Assembly: GCA_026168455.1 (NCBI GenBank)
Contig: CM047425.1
Coordinates: forward strand, 109,979,800-110,043,799
From: Theocolax elegans
Taxonomy: Eukaryota > Arthropoda > Insecta > Hymenoptera > Cerocephalidae
Length of the DNA: 64,000 nt
Direction: 5' to 3'
The notes below the pieces were generated by a model that saw nothing but the letters and a program-made list of their open reading frames with translations, made no database searches and was not told where the DNA came from. Of the stretch, positions 19,508-35,000 are shown piece after piece; the first letter of the stretch is position 1, and each line of letters begins with the position of its first letter. Position numbers and translations under genes: made by a program.

Positions 19508-22500
19508 GACCGATTAGATCTATTAGATAATTGTAACGGTTATTTCGAGCAACTAATTTATTTACTAAATCTAATAGTTTCAAATTACTAATTAACAAAT
19601 TTTGTCGAATTATGTCAATTTAGCTGTAAGTTCAACCAATTGTTCCGTGTTTTTTTTAAGTGTTCCAAGTTTTTTTCGTATGAAAGCTTTAGAGGAAAAA
19701 GAGTCCTCGGACCAATTGAAATAACCTCGATTTTAATAAATTCAATCACCACTTAAAATTAATGATAAGCTTAGACCAAGAGCTTCAAATTGAACTTTAC
19801 TTTGTTATAATAACTTATGTTCCGATTGATTGAAAATAATGTCAAAAAATTATGATAAAAGTTAAATTGAAAAATTGTAAAAAAAAAAGATCATTGTAAA
19901 TTTATTACTATATTTCAAATTTACGTAAATTCGAATCCTTTGAAAAGTTGAAATTTAAACTATCGAGTTTATTTTTCTTCTCATTGAATCGCAATTATAT
20001 TTGAGACTGCATAACTCTTCTCTCCTAGATTCTTCAAAAAGGATTAATCTGTATTTATAGGTCTCGCATTTTTGTCCGGTAAAAGAATCGTATCCTTCCA
20101 CGATCCCCTTGCAAGTCAAGTAAATTATTCAAATGAATCGTGTTATTAGCTACACAGAGAATTGGCGAAAAAAAAACGGTTTCACCAAATACATGTATAG
20201 ATAATTGTACTCGGGTGGTTAAGCATTACTCAACTCATTTCATAAGTACACGCTCTCAAACTAAATGTAAATTCACATAATTTAATTCATAGTAACTCCA
20301 GTTATAATAAAGAGCCTAGGTAGTATTTAACTTGGAGATATGTACCGTTAACAGTGACACCTATACTGTCATATTTTATATCAGAATGTTCCTATGTCGT
20401 TTTAAATGCACAAACGTCAATTGCATAATCCGCGTATGAGCTACAACGGTTGAAACCTTACATGCCTGCGAGTGTGTGTGTGTGTGTATATATATAAATA
20501 TATATATATTTATATGTAACGGAGGAAAAGCTAAAGAAAAAGTAAATTATTCAATTAAATATTTCTCCTTTCCTCGACAAAGCAAATTCTACGGAAAAGT
20601 ATATATATATCCTGACAAAAAAAATGAAAAAAAGGTCGGTTTTTTCCTCAACGGCGCAAGAAACAAGGAAAATTCACATAGTCATTGGGTTATATTAGTT
20701 AGTAGTCACTCGGTACTCTTAAATCTACTGTTTACATCGGCGAGGGGTTACGCAACCGGTCAAATTAATTTTCGCGTCACGAGGAAAACATAAACCTCCT
20801 TGCTACGGCTCCTGACAGTCGAGCCACCACATCACCATACAACACAAAGAAACTGCTTTACTTTCTTTTTTGCCATTACTACGATATGTGTGTCTACCCG
20901 ATTATCATTATCGTTCTTGTTGTTGTCGTCGTCGTCGTTGTTGTTATTATCATTACCATCCGCGACAGTCGATAGGGTTTATTAAATTATTATAAATAAT
21001 CCCCGGTCAAATTCACTTTTTCCCGTTCTATACTTCACTCAATTTTAAATAATAAATAATGCATCGATTCGATGTTGTTCGATAAGAAACGGAGCTAAAT
21101 AAATTATACGGTTTCTTGGATGTAGCTCATAACCAAATGTTAGTTTGATTAATTGTATTCGCTACTTACGTAAACAAAAATTGAAATCAACATCGTGTTT
21201 ATTATTAAACTATTCGGTGCTTTTAATTAATACGATACGCTGCCGCGTTATTCCAACGATTCTTTTTTTCTCGAATTGGAATTTTCTTTTATTTTCGTGG
21301 AGTATAACTTTAGTCATTTTTATTCTATCGTTACGGTTTCATTTCAATGCCTTGGTAATTTTACGAGATTCTTTCTTTTTTATTTTTATTGAAAAGGATG
21401 CAAATCGATCTCGAATTTAAATTTGCCGATAAAGATTCGTTTTTGTTACTCTTTTTAAATAAAACGAATCTTTACAATGCATTATCTGCAACCGTAACGT
21501 TGTTTAGTTATGCGAATGACACTTCCTTAGGTTTAATATTTGAATTGTCTGCGTATAATTACGCCAATGTTTTTTTACCAAATATACGAAAATATAATGT
21601 AAAAATAATTAAAAACAGTAAACTTGATAAAATTCCATTTGGAAAATTATACTTTATAAACTAAAATAATACGCCTCAAGCCAAGTAACGCATTGAAAAA
21701 TTATTATTTTATTTCTTAGGAAAAATAATAAATAATCGTTTGTGCAAAATTAAAATGTGGAATACGAAATACGCGATTACGCAATGAAAATTTGAAAGAA
21801 AAAATGATTTAAAAAGGTTTAAAAAAAACATGGTAGACCGTAATGAAAATAATTTTGAGCGATAAGTGTGTTGCGTGTACAAATGGCTAATAGTTTCTCG
21901 TCACTTTCTTTTAAAGGTTAGTTTATTCGTTGTACAACAATTACGTCGTTTTATGGTACACTTATAGTTCATAATTTAGTTTTTTAATAAAGCGCACCGT
22001 ATTCGTAGTATTAGGTATCAGTAGTAAATGAACTCATTAAAAATAGGAGAGAGGGAGGGAAAACGATACGTAAAATAATAAAATTACATAGCCGACCACA
22101 AAAAAGGTTGATCCTTCTATAGTTGTAAGTGAAGATTGGTACCGCACGTAATAAAAGTATACGACATTTATATGGAAATAAATATTACATCATTAGATTA
22201 CTACAATATTCTCGGTTGGTCCTCGTTTGGTTTTGCGGTAAATACACGCGATTGAATGCACGCAACTATTACTTCATTGTTACACTGTGTGCGTGTGTAT
22301 AGGCGTCTATAACGTATACGTGTATACAATATCCCGTAATATTCGAGGTGCGGTTCGCCCTTAGAACCTCTCGTTTTGTAAGCCGCTTTACATTCACACA
22401 ACAACCGAACGGGAATCACAAACGTATGTATGCATATACACGAGATTTTTTCGCGATCGCACCGATTGCGCAATGAGAAAATCCCCGTAGTGTTCGAAAC

Positions 22501-25500
22501 GGCCCAACGGAAATGGAACCGATAATTTTACACGTCAACGTGCCGCGAGTTTATACTCCGATTTTGGCGAATAATTTCGCGTTTTAAAACCGGTGCGCTT
22601 TCCGATTCTCTATACTAATAAATCTGTCGGGCGTGTTTAGTCTTCGAGCGAGAGAAAGACAGAGAGAGAGAGAGAGAGGGAGAGACGCGGAAATGTAGGC
22701 ATGATACGCCTATAGCGAACACGTTTCTGGACTAGAGGAATTGACTTTATCGTACAGTTTAGATTGTTGATAACAGTCGTCAATTCGACAGGATCATTTT
22801 TTTTTCATATATCTTTCTCTTTTTACCTTTTGATTTATCTTTCATTTTTGGTAATTTATGTGGTAAAGTATATATCTGTATCGTACTACACTACCAACTC
22901 GAAAATTAGAAAATCCGTGCGTGAAATGTAATGTTTATTCTTTTAAAAATCGTTGTAATTAATTATGGACCTCTCACTAAAATAAAAACAAAATTAACTT
23001 TCTTTTCTACGCTCACAAATTTTTTTTTTTTTTTTTTGAATTATCATTTATTTATTTGCTTATTTATTTTATTTATTTATTTTGTTGACAATACTTAAAT
23101 CCTGACAAAATGTAGAATAATTCGTTTAGGATAAAGTGCAGTAACAATTATCACGTTTCATGCGTTTCCCAGAATTATAACAATTTTCACTAAAAGATGT
23201 TTCTCCGTGTATTAAAAACTGCGTGTGCTCATTAAAACGGAGAGGTAACGAAATAATTAAAAGAACCGAGAAAACGAGGATGCGAGTTCGCCGCCGATAA
23301 TAATGTACGCGAGACGTTACATCGTTCTGGACATACAGTAGCGCTTAATGCCGTAATCCGAGTGATTCTATAATTTTGACAGATTGCGCAATCTCGAAGA
23401 AAAAACCGAGTGTTACACCTTATACAGGTGAGGATAATGATAACCACAATCATAATAACATCCGCGCGATAATAAAATTGTTAAGTTACTTTAAATGTTT
23501 ATACGTTTTATAGTCTCACGTAGGATTTTTACGAATCAATAAAGTCATTGACTTTCCGGGGGGAAAAAACTGCGGTTACGTAACGTTATATATATATACA
23601 TATACATATACATATAAAACGTGTAATTTTATTACGGAGCTCGTAATTAAAAATTCCGTGTAACATTCCGGTTAATTGTGGTTGGAATATCGCCAAGTGC
23701 AATTTACTTACGACTGTCGAACGTAAGTTGATTAGTTACGTGTCTATATATATGTACACGAGTGGTGATATATTAAATATAAAATAATGGGAATCGGGGA
23801 TTGAACGGAATTAACCAATGTGAAAAAGCAAGGAAAACCGTATAACCGGAGAGTAGTAACTAACCCATTTTGATCGATATACGCGAAAGAGATTCGCGAG
23901 CACAGGAGCAGGAGCGATTCGGAATGCTCGATAGACGAGGAGCGTGCCACGCCTTTCGCTCGCAAGAAACTCGGGGCTCTCGACAAACATTCACGGGTCA
24001 CTGGAGTAAGGACCGAACCGGACTCCTTCTCCTTCTTTTACCCTCGGCACGAGGCTACCTATATCGCGGAAGTCTCTCCCGGTTAATAGCAAATTTCCTC
24101 GCGTGCGACACACCGCGCCGCGATTACAAATATTATGCATCGTGACTCCAAGCCCGAGCGATCTTAATGCTCACTCGGTTCATTTTTTCCCTCCTGTGTG
24201 TCTCTTCTAATTCAGAAACGATTTCAGTTAATACTCCGTGGGGAAATTAAAATCGTTTCTTCATTCTTCCTTCTTGTGCAATTTCGAATTTTCCATTATT
24301 ACTGCACTCATCATTGAAATTTTCATCATTAAATAATAAATATCGGAAGATTCGTTTTCCATGTACAACATTCTCGAATCGAGCTGTTATCCGATTGTTA
24401 CACCGCGCGTTACATGATTTAGATAAAAATCAATTTATAACAACGTACAATTTTATAAGTTTTATACAGTTGCGCAATCGAGTCATTTTAGTACACATTT
24501 TTGTTTCATCTTCCGGGGTAAATTTACACATGTTTTTTACCTTAATTATTCGATTGCGCAACCTAACGAGATAATAATTAATAAAATTAAATTATCTTCA
24601 CTCTAGTTGGACCAAGGTAGAACGGAAAAAAATCACGGTTCACGGAGGTCACTAAACCGTGTAATTTTATTAGACCGATACATTCTTTCTTAGGTTTCTT
24701 AGGTTCTCTTCGTAAAGTGAAAATATCGCGGATAGAAGAAAAAAAAGAGGTATAAATGCCGTACGTTCGTAAAGTGCAACGGGATTTCACGGGTTGAGCG
24801 AACATCGAGGAGATATCGGGTTAAACATTTTTCCTCGAGGTTGCGATTTATCAAGAGCGAAGGACGCGTAACGCGCCCCGATTCAGACCAGATCCTGTTC
24901 TTTGAACGTGCATAACGGAAGACGATCTTGGACGGTTTTATCGGTTAAAGGAAAATCTTGGAGTGGTTTTGTAAACTAGTCTGACTTTTTCTCACGAGCT
25001 CGAGGTCGTTAAAAATGTTAAATATAAATACGTTGAAATTAACGTTTACGTAACGCCTTTGCAGTACACTTGTGAATTTTATTAAATTTTATCCCTTCGT
25101 GTAATAAGTTATTCCATACATCGATGGAAAGTAATCGAGACTTTTCATCTAGGCCTAGATTATTAACCATAACGCAAAAAGAAAGTCTCACTCAAACCAG
25201 AGAAAAGTTTTTTTTTCTTTTTAATTGTTCATGTATACTTATGCCAGCGTGAATTTCAATAAAAATATGGTTGCATACGTGAAATATTTAACCTTGGCCA
25301 ATCTCTTTATTTTCCTCGATAAAATTGAGAATACCACGATGCGAGAACTCGTAAACTCTCGGAGCAATATGATAATACATTTTACATTTTATAGTGTCTT
25401 CTTAAGCAACACTGTACTAATAAGTGAAATTAACCACCGCCTGTAATATCGAAAGTGTGGCAAAAATGGTTTTTTTCTCTCCGCGTTTTTCTATTTCGTA

Positions 25501-28500
25501 ACATCGCAACGCGTATAACGTTAAAACAAATCGTTATCACGCCTATAAATCAAATAATCATTTCTTAATCGGTCAAATTACTATATATAAAAAACAAGTA
25601 TGTTTATATACACTCTACATTTCACCGAGTGCATTTAGAGAGTTAAAACAATTGTTTTGTAAAACACGCGGAAATATATATTTATCGAAATTAAAGAGAC
25701 GGTGCTCAATTGAATATAAATGAATATTATTTAAATTAATTTGAAACAATAATAAATAATTTTAGTTTGATTAATGTATTTAACATTTATTATATATCAT
25801 TTTTCTGCGGAGTTATTAATTTTCCAAGGTATTTACATAACGGTTGCATTCCAACTATTCGACGAAGTAGTTCATTAAAGTCTCGATGAAACTTACGATA
25901 TCTTAAAACAAGTAGCGTTAAATAATTTAGGAAAATAAAAAATCCCGTTATCTAATACAAAAATTAATGTTATTTATGGTATCGGTAGCCCAGATTCCAG
26001 CCAATTACGCTATTATATATACATTTATTAACGTATCTCTTATCCGATCGAGACGGTCATTTAATCATTAAATCCTCTAGATGCTTGTGCCCGTTTGAGG
26101 ACACCTGGCGACACTCGATCCGTATACTTTGGCACACATCTGAAATTTATCTCCGCGTCTTCTTATTAATTGATTAATCAATTTATTCGTTCCTTCTAAT
26201 AACACGTTTCAATTCGTCTATACTAATATATATACGTATATACATCGCAGGAATGTACATGCTGCTCCTATTCCGTTAAAAAAGTCTTATCGGTTTACGT
26301 GGTGCAATTGCAAATAGAACGATGCATATACTGTTACGTAAATTATATTCTAAAAGGCCTTTTTTTTTAATATAGATATTAAAGTTTAATGTCTTATGTA
26401 AATTTTCCTCGCGTATTAACGCCTGTGTAGGTTATTCAAGCCGATGAAAATTAATTTGTTGACCTTAGCTGGAATTTATTTTCTCTTTGCGCTCTTTCGA
26501 ATTTTCCAACGTAACATTGTTATTTTGTTATTTAGAAAGAATTAATTACCGCAAATTTAATCTAATTTTATAATTACTTTATTTTCCATGCTGCCGAGTT
26601 GTGCTAGATTAATATTGCGAATCGTTGCGTAATTTTATTCATAATTATTTCATTTTTAACACACCCGTCTCGAATTAAATTTATGTAATGTACTTTATTA
26701 TTCGAGCCCATTGATATTTCAGTCGCGAAGATGGTGAACCCCGCCAAATATCGTAGTAAGTCAGATTGTTTATCGGGAAAAATCTTAATTGAACGTAAAC
26801 CAATAAATGCCCGGTGGCACAATCGAGTCGATTAATTAAACCAACAGGTTCGTCTATTATTCACGATAATTAGCGAGGATACGATTTCGTTTAACAAACA
26901 AAAAGAATGAAAACGAAAAAAGAATTTGCTTTTCGAGGCGTGGGTTTTATCGTCCGTGAGAATTTGCATGTACAACTCTTCCTAGTTCTTCGTCTCTGAT
27001 AACATTGTGGGTGTAGGCCTTTTCGTAATCGGAATAAGATACATTTTTTTCTATTCCTCGAGTCGATCGAGTTACGAGAGAGGCAAGCCGGCCCGAACGA
27101 TCGATCGAACAACTCGCTCGAGGCGTTTACACGACTTTGGCCCTGGCTAGGTATTAACTGAAACTAAACTCTCTAATTGAAACTGACCCGGTGAACAATG
27201 TTACCTTTAAAACGATCGTAATCGAGGATTTTAGGATTTTATTTGAATTAGAGGTTTGGCAGAACCGCCGTAATCGATGGTGTCGGCTACGAGCTGCATC
27301 TCTCACCAAGGTCAATTTGTTTTCAAAGACCCCCCCGATTTACCGTTTTGAAACGATACAGTGTCAGGGTCGAACGTTTCGTTTAAACGGTTGCAAAAAC
27401 CTTCTTATCTTTTAAAGTATCTCCGTATAGAGTAATTGTCCTTTTATTACGTACAAATTAAAATTTATTCTTATTACACGCGTCTAACCGTTCACCTTGG
27501 TGTCCGCGATATTCGGTCTATCAGATTTCTCGTTGGATAAAGCGAAAAATTATTGTCGCGCTTTAAAAATACTTAGAAAAGAAAAAAAACTCGATATTTC
27601 TCAACGGCGATACGTACGCGTACGCGCGCACCTGCAATGCAATAGTTCGATGGATCGATAATTAATAATTACGACAAATTAATTTTACTAAGATCGCGCG
27701 ATTATGGGTTATTAAAGCAACCCGAGCTAATTATTACGCAGGTGTTTCGTAAATCATTATTTAATACACATAACTCTTTTAATCGGCAAAAGCTAAGATG
27801 TTTACGTTTTTATCGATACACGACACTCAAGCAATACTCAAACAGTACGAAACGTAAATAGAAAATATTTAAAAGAAATTTTACACGTACAATGTTGCAG
27901 AAAGAAAGTGTATTGGATGCATGCATTTAGTATCCACAGTTATTTCCTGCCCACTCGCGCACAAAGTGGATTAATCCTCTCGAGTTACTTAAAGCTAAAA
28001 AGAAAAATCTAATAAACGTTTATCGTTGAGATCCGAAGGAACTTCATCGTGGGGCGGTTTTTGAAGCTCTCTATGGGAATAATGGTAAAATAAAAGAAAA
28101 AGGGTGCACAAGTCGAAAAGGTTCGTTCACCGTTTACCGGAAGTCCTTTTAGTTTCGTTTCTTCGATGGAGCACAGCTCCGTCTCACGCGAGATATCCTC
28201 GCTAAATGCAAAGGAACACGCTAGCCCAAGGATTTTATTTGGTTAAAAATGAATCGGCTGGCGGACTCGAACGGGAAACCAAGAATTTGCTCGGGTTTCT
28301 TATCGTCGGTTTCGCGTAGCTCTATACTTTCGGTTAATGGATACCGCCGCCTCGACTTTACATCCACTTTTTGGTCACGGTTTTACTCGACGAGATTTTA
28401 CAAACTCTAATGTATTAGGTGATGAAAGTGGTTAATAAAATTTATAATTAATTGTACCGTTTAAATTTTATTGACTCTTTGCGGTAATGTGAAAATAAAG

Positions 28501-30000
28501 GTGTAACGTTTACACGAATAAAAAGACGGTAAATTATTCTTTCTATTGGTTTTCATTCGTCACGTTGAACGTATTAAATATTTATCAACTTCGTCAATTA
28601 TTTATTTATACATTGTATGAAAAATAGTTTTAATTTTATTGTCAATAATAAACTCGTTACGAGAAAAATTTTGAAACTCATTAGCGTTTGGTCAAGAAAA
28701 TCTTTCATACATACTTAAATGATTTGTAGATAAGAAAATTTCAGTGGTATTTAAATGTGTAAATAAAATTCCATACTGTGTAGGCATAATAATAAAATTT
28801 TACACCACAAATTTAAATATCGCAAATTCATTTCGTTTCGTAAGTATCGCAGGAACTATTTCCGACTACGCTAACGCTAATGAAAATATATATACATCCG
28901 CATATTATTGGATTCTTTCCAATTTTATTTACTTTATTTTATTTTATTTTGTTTTTCAATGGGCAAAGCATTTTAAATACAGTTGAGTCATTTTTCAAAG
29001 ATTTTCCTATTAAATAAGCTCGTTAAAAATAAATCCCCAGTCACCATGTACTTTCGACGAGAATGAAAATGTAAAGCGGAAAACCCGAAAAGTTAGTATA
29101 GAAAAGAATATTGGTGACGGTGTAAATTTCGAGGTGGTAACAAAGTGGTAAGTAACAGGTGGCATTGTGCTCTGAAATTCGTGTCGTATAACTTTGCGCG
29201 TGATATTATTACACGTGAAGAGTGGGGAGTCGATCTTGAAAACCGGCTCACCGAGAACGGAAGATTATAAAAAAAAATGTCGTTTCAACCGGTTTTGGTC
29301 TCGTGACGCAATTCTATGATCGGACTGCACAGAGTTTATACATATACGTACGTACGTGTGTATATTGTTGCGCATATATAATAATTGCAATTACGTCCCG
29401 ATTATCGGTTGTAACGCAATGCACACCTCCGGGGAAGAAAAAATTGTGCACCAAATTTTTCAAATATCTCGTTCGGATGTCTATAATTAGAGATTTGTCT
29501 AAACGCTTTTTGTTTGATCACTATCGAAATTGTTTCTCGATTACGAAATAGATCGCATTTAAATGTAGATTGCGGCTGAGGGAAAGGTGTATATTTTATA
29601 ATTAAATATCTCTCACTGATGGCTTTTCCACTGATTGGTTACTTTTATTAGTTTGGTCTCAATATTTCCACGTTCAATTCGAACGATTCTAATCGTTATA
29701 TACTTTTCCGAATACCCGATTGTTACGCTTTCCTCGGCAATTTTGTAAAATTGCTACATTTTTTTCTTTTAAAGTAATGTAAATTACACGCCACGGTTAA
29801 ATTTTCCAAATGGTGTATTTTTAAAAATTAATGAAATTCCCTTAGCGGGGATATTGCGAACCAAAATTGAGTAACCATTAATACGAGTGTCATTACGCAA
29901 ATTAAAGAAAAATTATATTGTTTTTGTAAGCGACTAAAAAAAATCAAAAGGTATGACCAAAAGACATTGAATACGGGCGAGCAAGATCAAAGTTATAATA
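19508..30000. other. Non-coding region, AT-rich with CpG-rich patches
   Basis: About 10.5 kb without a supportable gene. It contains TG/TA microsatellite DNA (20471-20516), a GTT/GTC trinucleotide run (about 20917-20950), an AG run (22661-22678), a T18 tract (23020-23037) and TATACA repeats (about 23588-23618). More GC-rich patches lie near 22200-22650, 23870-24150 and 27000-27400. Open frames here are short, overlap on both strands and resemble no family. It may hold the 5' exon or promoter of the proline-rich gene. Confidence 0.5.
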
Positions 30001-31110
30001 ACCCAGATCAGCTTAAAGATCTCGCGTCTAAGAAAGTTTGGTCGGTTACGTTACTTTCCAAAATGTTAATCTATATTGTAGATCGAGCGAAAACATAAAT
30101 CTATCTACAAGGCAGTTCGAAAAAAATTGTCATCTCGATAATCTATCCCGATGGAGCAAGCGTAACCCAGTTTCCGTAGGTATATAAGATTCCAATTGTT
30201 TTCGTAATTTCCGTACGGGAGAGTCGTCGTCGTCGTCGTCGTTGCCTTGACCGGTCGACCTCTCACACTCATTGTCAGCGCCAAAAAGAGCGATCCCACT
30301 CTCGCGATTATTAAAGACAGCGGATGCTGGGTATATAATGATACCTTTGCCTCTCCCGTAATCCCATTTGACCAAGCTAAATAATTTTTATCGGTACACT
30401 TTTTGCTCGACGAAAGCACGAGCGTACATTATCATGACTGTTTCCGTTCAGGGGAAAGTGATTTTTCTTCTTTTTTTTTGTTGTGTTGTATATACATACT
30501 CGCACGCATACACGTTGCAGCAGACACGAATGTTTCTTTATAAACGTTACACAATGCTCCTGGCAACTCTGTTCCGCGTCATAATAATACAATAGAAATT
30601 TAATTGCTCGAAATATACATAAATATTGTTCATTTGCCAGGGGAATAGACGGTTGTAATTAGTTTTCTTTTATTTGTAATTGATTCTCTTTTATTTGTAA
30701 TTCGAGATAAACGATACCAATATTATTATTACTCGCGCGGTTCCTGTAATAGTTTCAAATCGCCTATGGTAAATCTCCTAATTTCGTATAGTTAAAAAAT
30801 GGCACGCAAACGTAACCTAAAATAGGAATTCCCGCGAGTTACGTTATCCGCCGAAAAGTTCGAGGCATCGGCACGACGCATCCCAAAAACGAAAATGAAA
30901 AAAAAAAAAGAAAAGATATCTTTCCCACCGAATTCGATTGTTAAAACGCGTCTCCTTGCGATCGATTGTATAATTGGGCCCAGGGTTCGGCCTTGGCTCT
31001 TTTTACCCAACTCCCTCGCAACTCGCATTACTCGGTATTAGAGGTATCTCACGCTCGGGCGCGACAGAGACCGCGGGGGTATATACACACCACGCCGAAC
31101 ACGTACATAC

Positions 31111-31134
31111 ATCTATACATCTATACATCTATAC
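31111..31134. repeat. Short tandem repeat (ATCTATAC)3
   Basis: Three perfect copies of an 8-base unit, followed by further ATAC-rich DNA. Confidence 0.85.
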
Positions 31135-32063
31135 ACGTCTGCACATATATACGTGCCCGCGTTTTATGAAAGAGGTGAAAGGCACGCCCAAGCTCCCGGA
31201 GTGCATTTTCACCGATACATATTGTGCAAAAATCTCGTGCTTGCGCAACCGATTTATTTATTTTTTACTTTATTTTATTTTATTTTATTTTATTCGTTTT
31301 TTCGTTTTTTTTTTTTCGTTTTATTATTTCTTCTCTCTTTCTCTAGTCTCCATTGAATTTCGTCGATGGTAATTAATAGTGGCCAGTATTTGTACGAGTC
31401 TATTTCAAATAAATCTCTGTGTGTACAATGGTCGATATTTTTTTTTCTTTTTGGGTTTCGATCCCTTGGAATAAGAATGTTGTATTGTGTATCGATACTA
31501 GGTTAATTCGATTATAGATTGTAATTGTAGTCAACTTTCGTTTTCTCCGTCTGTTTATTCGGTTATTACTTTTGATTTACAAACTACGATATTAAATTTA
31601 AATTGTAACTATTATATATACAAACACGAGTGACGCAATCGTCGGTTAGGAAGGTACGCTTAACTTTAGTTTAATTACCATACAACAAATCTCGTTTCCG
31701 TTTATTTAATAATTTCATTAAGTTTCTTAATGCGTCAAATGACATTTCAAACGACGTATTTAATTGTTCCGCAGTCGGTTGTATTTCAACACGTCTACCG
31801 TTTATTCAAGTTTATAGCCTGTAAAAAAACCCTCACCGGCCGTTTCTCGTCCGTTATCCTTATCGTATTAGTCGTTTACGCGAATCGATCCCACGTAATA
31901 AACGATTGCTCGAATGAAAAAATTGGATCGCTCATCATCGAAAAATAAGTAAAAAAAAGTTGGAGATAGCCAAACGTCGAGACTTCCTCATCTTGCAAAA
32001 TCGCGTTACACGGGCGGGTGCCCCGCGAAAAGAGACGATGGTGATCGTGATGATGATCCCACA

Positions 32064-32084
32064 TGTGTGTGTGTGTGTGTGTGT
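32064..32084. repeat. TG microsatellite
   Basis: About ten TG units after CACA, in a GC-rich patch. Confidence 0.9.
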
Positions 32085-35000
32085 ATCCCGTTTACCGCGT
32101 AAGCGTTATACCGTTGTTATCCAATTTGGTTTTACGCTTTCGTTTACTTTCGTTCTCGCTTCACGGTGTGCCGAGCGGGATTAATTTCTGGGCCGCGCAC
32201 CTACATACTCGTATGTATATACGGACCTATACCGGTCGTGAAACCACGACGTGTGCACGTTAACGTGGAAAAGGCCCTCGCGCGGCTTTTCCCTCCGCTA
32301 CGATTCGCGGATCACCTTCACCCGCTCCGTCTAATCTACGAATTACGAAGCGTGCCCATATTTATACCTACGTGTGTTTGCTTTGCCGAGGAGTAAACGC
32401 GCGCGCCGTTTCCACCTCGCGCGTAATCGTATTTAAATTTACAATGTCGATTATTTTACGTCCGCGCGCCTGTTTTCTCTCCTCCTGTTTCTCTTTCCCC
32501 GAGACTTTTTTTACGCGGCGTACGCACCCGTAATGTAGATAATTATGCGTCTGCTTCTTTACAATGACGAGGAAATGTGACATTCCCCAGTTTTTATTGT
32601 ACGCGAAGGACGCGCGTTTACTACTATTTTCTTTAATTATTACTCCACCTATAATAAGTAGTCAAAATTGTCTAAATGTATAGTATCTTCTTTTCTACAA
32701 GAGGTTTTTGTTTCAACAGTTTACGGGTTATAATATAGTTGTAAATGTATAATTTAATAAACAAAATTATGATCGTTGTCGTTAAAAACAAACACTTGTT
32801 ACATCGATATTGAAGAAATCACTATAAAGCAAAACTTATTTATTTTTAAATACCAATATTTACATATCATACTCAATTTCTGATCACATCTATATACATG
32901 TGAAAAAGTAATAATAAATTCAATAATTTCAAAAAATATAAATTTTTTACTTGATCAATGTTCGAATGTTTGTACATCGACAATTATTTATTGTTTTTGC
33001 TTTTATTAAAATTGTGTAAATAATTCGACACTTTTCAGAATTCAAATGTGATATTTGAAGGTAATTTTTATTATACCTAATGTTACATATGACTACCTCT
33101 GTCCAAACTAAATCGAAAAGTAAATAAAAAATTAGCATTCCTTAACGACTTGAGTTAAAAAAAAGCAGATAGCAGTATTTAATAAAATACCGTAGACAGT
33201 TATTTAAACTATCGCACGAAATCTGTCCTCGATTTATCAGTAGAAATATAAAATTTGTTACCACGCATAGCAATTAATACCGCACAATTTTTCTCGAGCG
33301 TATCTACAACGCAATATTACTAATTACATTTTTAACGAATAGTAAGGAATTATAATACACGGGAATCATTAGCTCTAAACTGAAGCAGCAGTAAAATGAA
33401 TAAATACATCATTCCTTTTAACTTTGTATCCACTGCTCGGTCAACTAAACGTTAAATTACATCGTCTAAACGAATGGGACGTTAACGGCGTAACGGAAGA
33501 ATACCAAGTACAATGTACCAAAAGCAAATTAACCGTGTCGCAACGAACCTTGTACATTTTAATTTCGTATTTTTAAATTTCAGTAAATTTTCACAGGCTT
33601 TCTACATTATTACACTTGTCATGCGTGCGTATACCTCGTGCGACCTTATTTTTGAAGGATTGCACTCAATTAAACCGTAAGTACTTATTATAAATAAAAT
33701 AAATTGCCGTACCCAAGATCGCATCAATTTTTTTCCCTTGCAACGATAAATAATCACGTGAGATTGAAAGATAAACGTTTTAAGAATATCCGGATCAATT
33801 TAGGATGTAAATCGTACAAAGGTCGAAGTTTGTGTAAGATAGTAAACTACCAATGCCATATTTCAACATTTAACAACAGGCTGATCGCGATTAGGATCTA
33901 ACTACGCTCGATTAAGATCATTCGCTCAAAAAAAACGCACTTACGCGTCTGTTTCGTTTTTTTCTACCGTTTAAATTACTGTTTATCGGTACAATTAGGC
34001 TTGCTCTTGTCGCAGAAGAATTAGGATAATGCCCGATCGAACGGTCTTGCGAAATCGACGTATTGACATATCTCGCACTTGCGACACGTCGCATAGTTCT
34101 ACTCTCTCGTACCATTCAGTCGTTTGGATTCTGGTTTTTTTCTTTCCTTCTCAATGAGCGATAATGCATTGTTAAAGATTTCTCGTACGCGGATACAGTT
34201 ACAGAAAAGCACCGGTGTCAACATTGAAATTACTATCAAATGTACATTAGTATCTCAGTGATCCGAAAGTTGTATTGTTTTTTGGATGGCAAGTTACTCT
34301 TCCAGCACATTAGATTTCTATGATTTATCGAACAAGCAATTTAAAACAGTGTTCGTATTACTTATTATCATTATTATTTTTGTACTTACATTTTGTTGGT
34401 TGGAGAGTCGTTATTTACGTTTTTGCATATTTATAATTATGCCATAAATTTAATATTTTTTTTATTATTTTTTACAGAAAGATATTGTGGTATTTCGCAT
34501 TTACATTATTAAATGTTAGTCACCTTAGAGGCATTGTATTTTAATCACCTTGTGTTCTTTTGTCACAAACTTTTACCTTTTACCGCGTATATAGGTAATC
34601 CCTAATCTCTCGATTCATTGTCACTCGTTGACAAAAATAAAAAAAAGAGGCAGTTCTTTTGTCAAAGCTCGGATAGTTATTAAGTCGCAATTACAAGAGA
34701 CGAAATTTTTACCCTAAATTATCGCCTCCCAATAATTATCGTTACACTACACTACGGCACACGTGTGTACGATATAAATAGAGTCATTGTGACCTGAAGG
34801 TGTTACGAAAGACCTTTCAAAACTTATTGCCTGACTCGACTTCCTTTCAGCGATGTATGGTATTATCCCTTTTTTTCTTGTGACGCGTTGTCACGTCGAG
34901 GCTTTACGCGCGTTAAGAAAAAATATTGCGAGCCGTCGAAAGGAATTGGTCGACTAATCGAGGAAAATCGTTGTCTCGATACGAGGAATCTAGTATATAT

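Noticed and set aside
28255..28290. Possible minus-strand tRNA T-arm (GTTCGAGTCC)
   Set aside because: Flanking bases do not form a T stem or acceptor stem.
30105..30419. Two overlapping minus-strand frames with Asp or Thr runs
   Set aside because: The runs come from the GTC trinucleotide repeat; no coding support.
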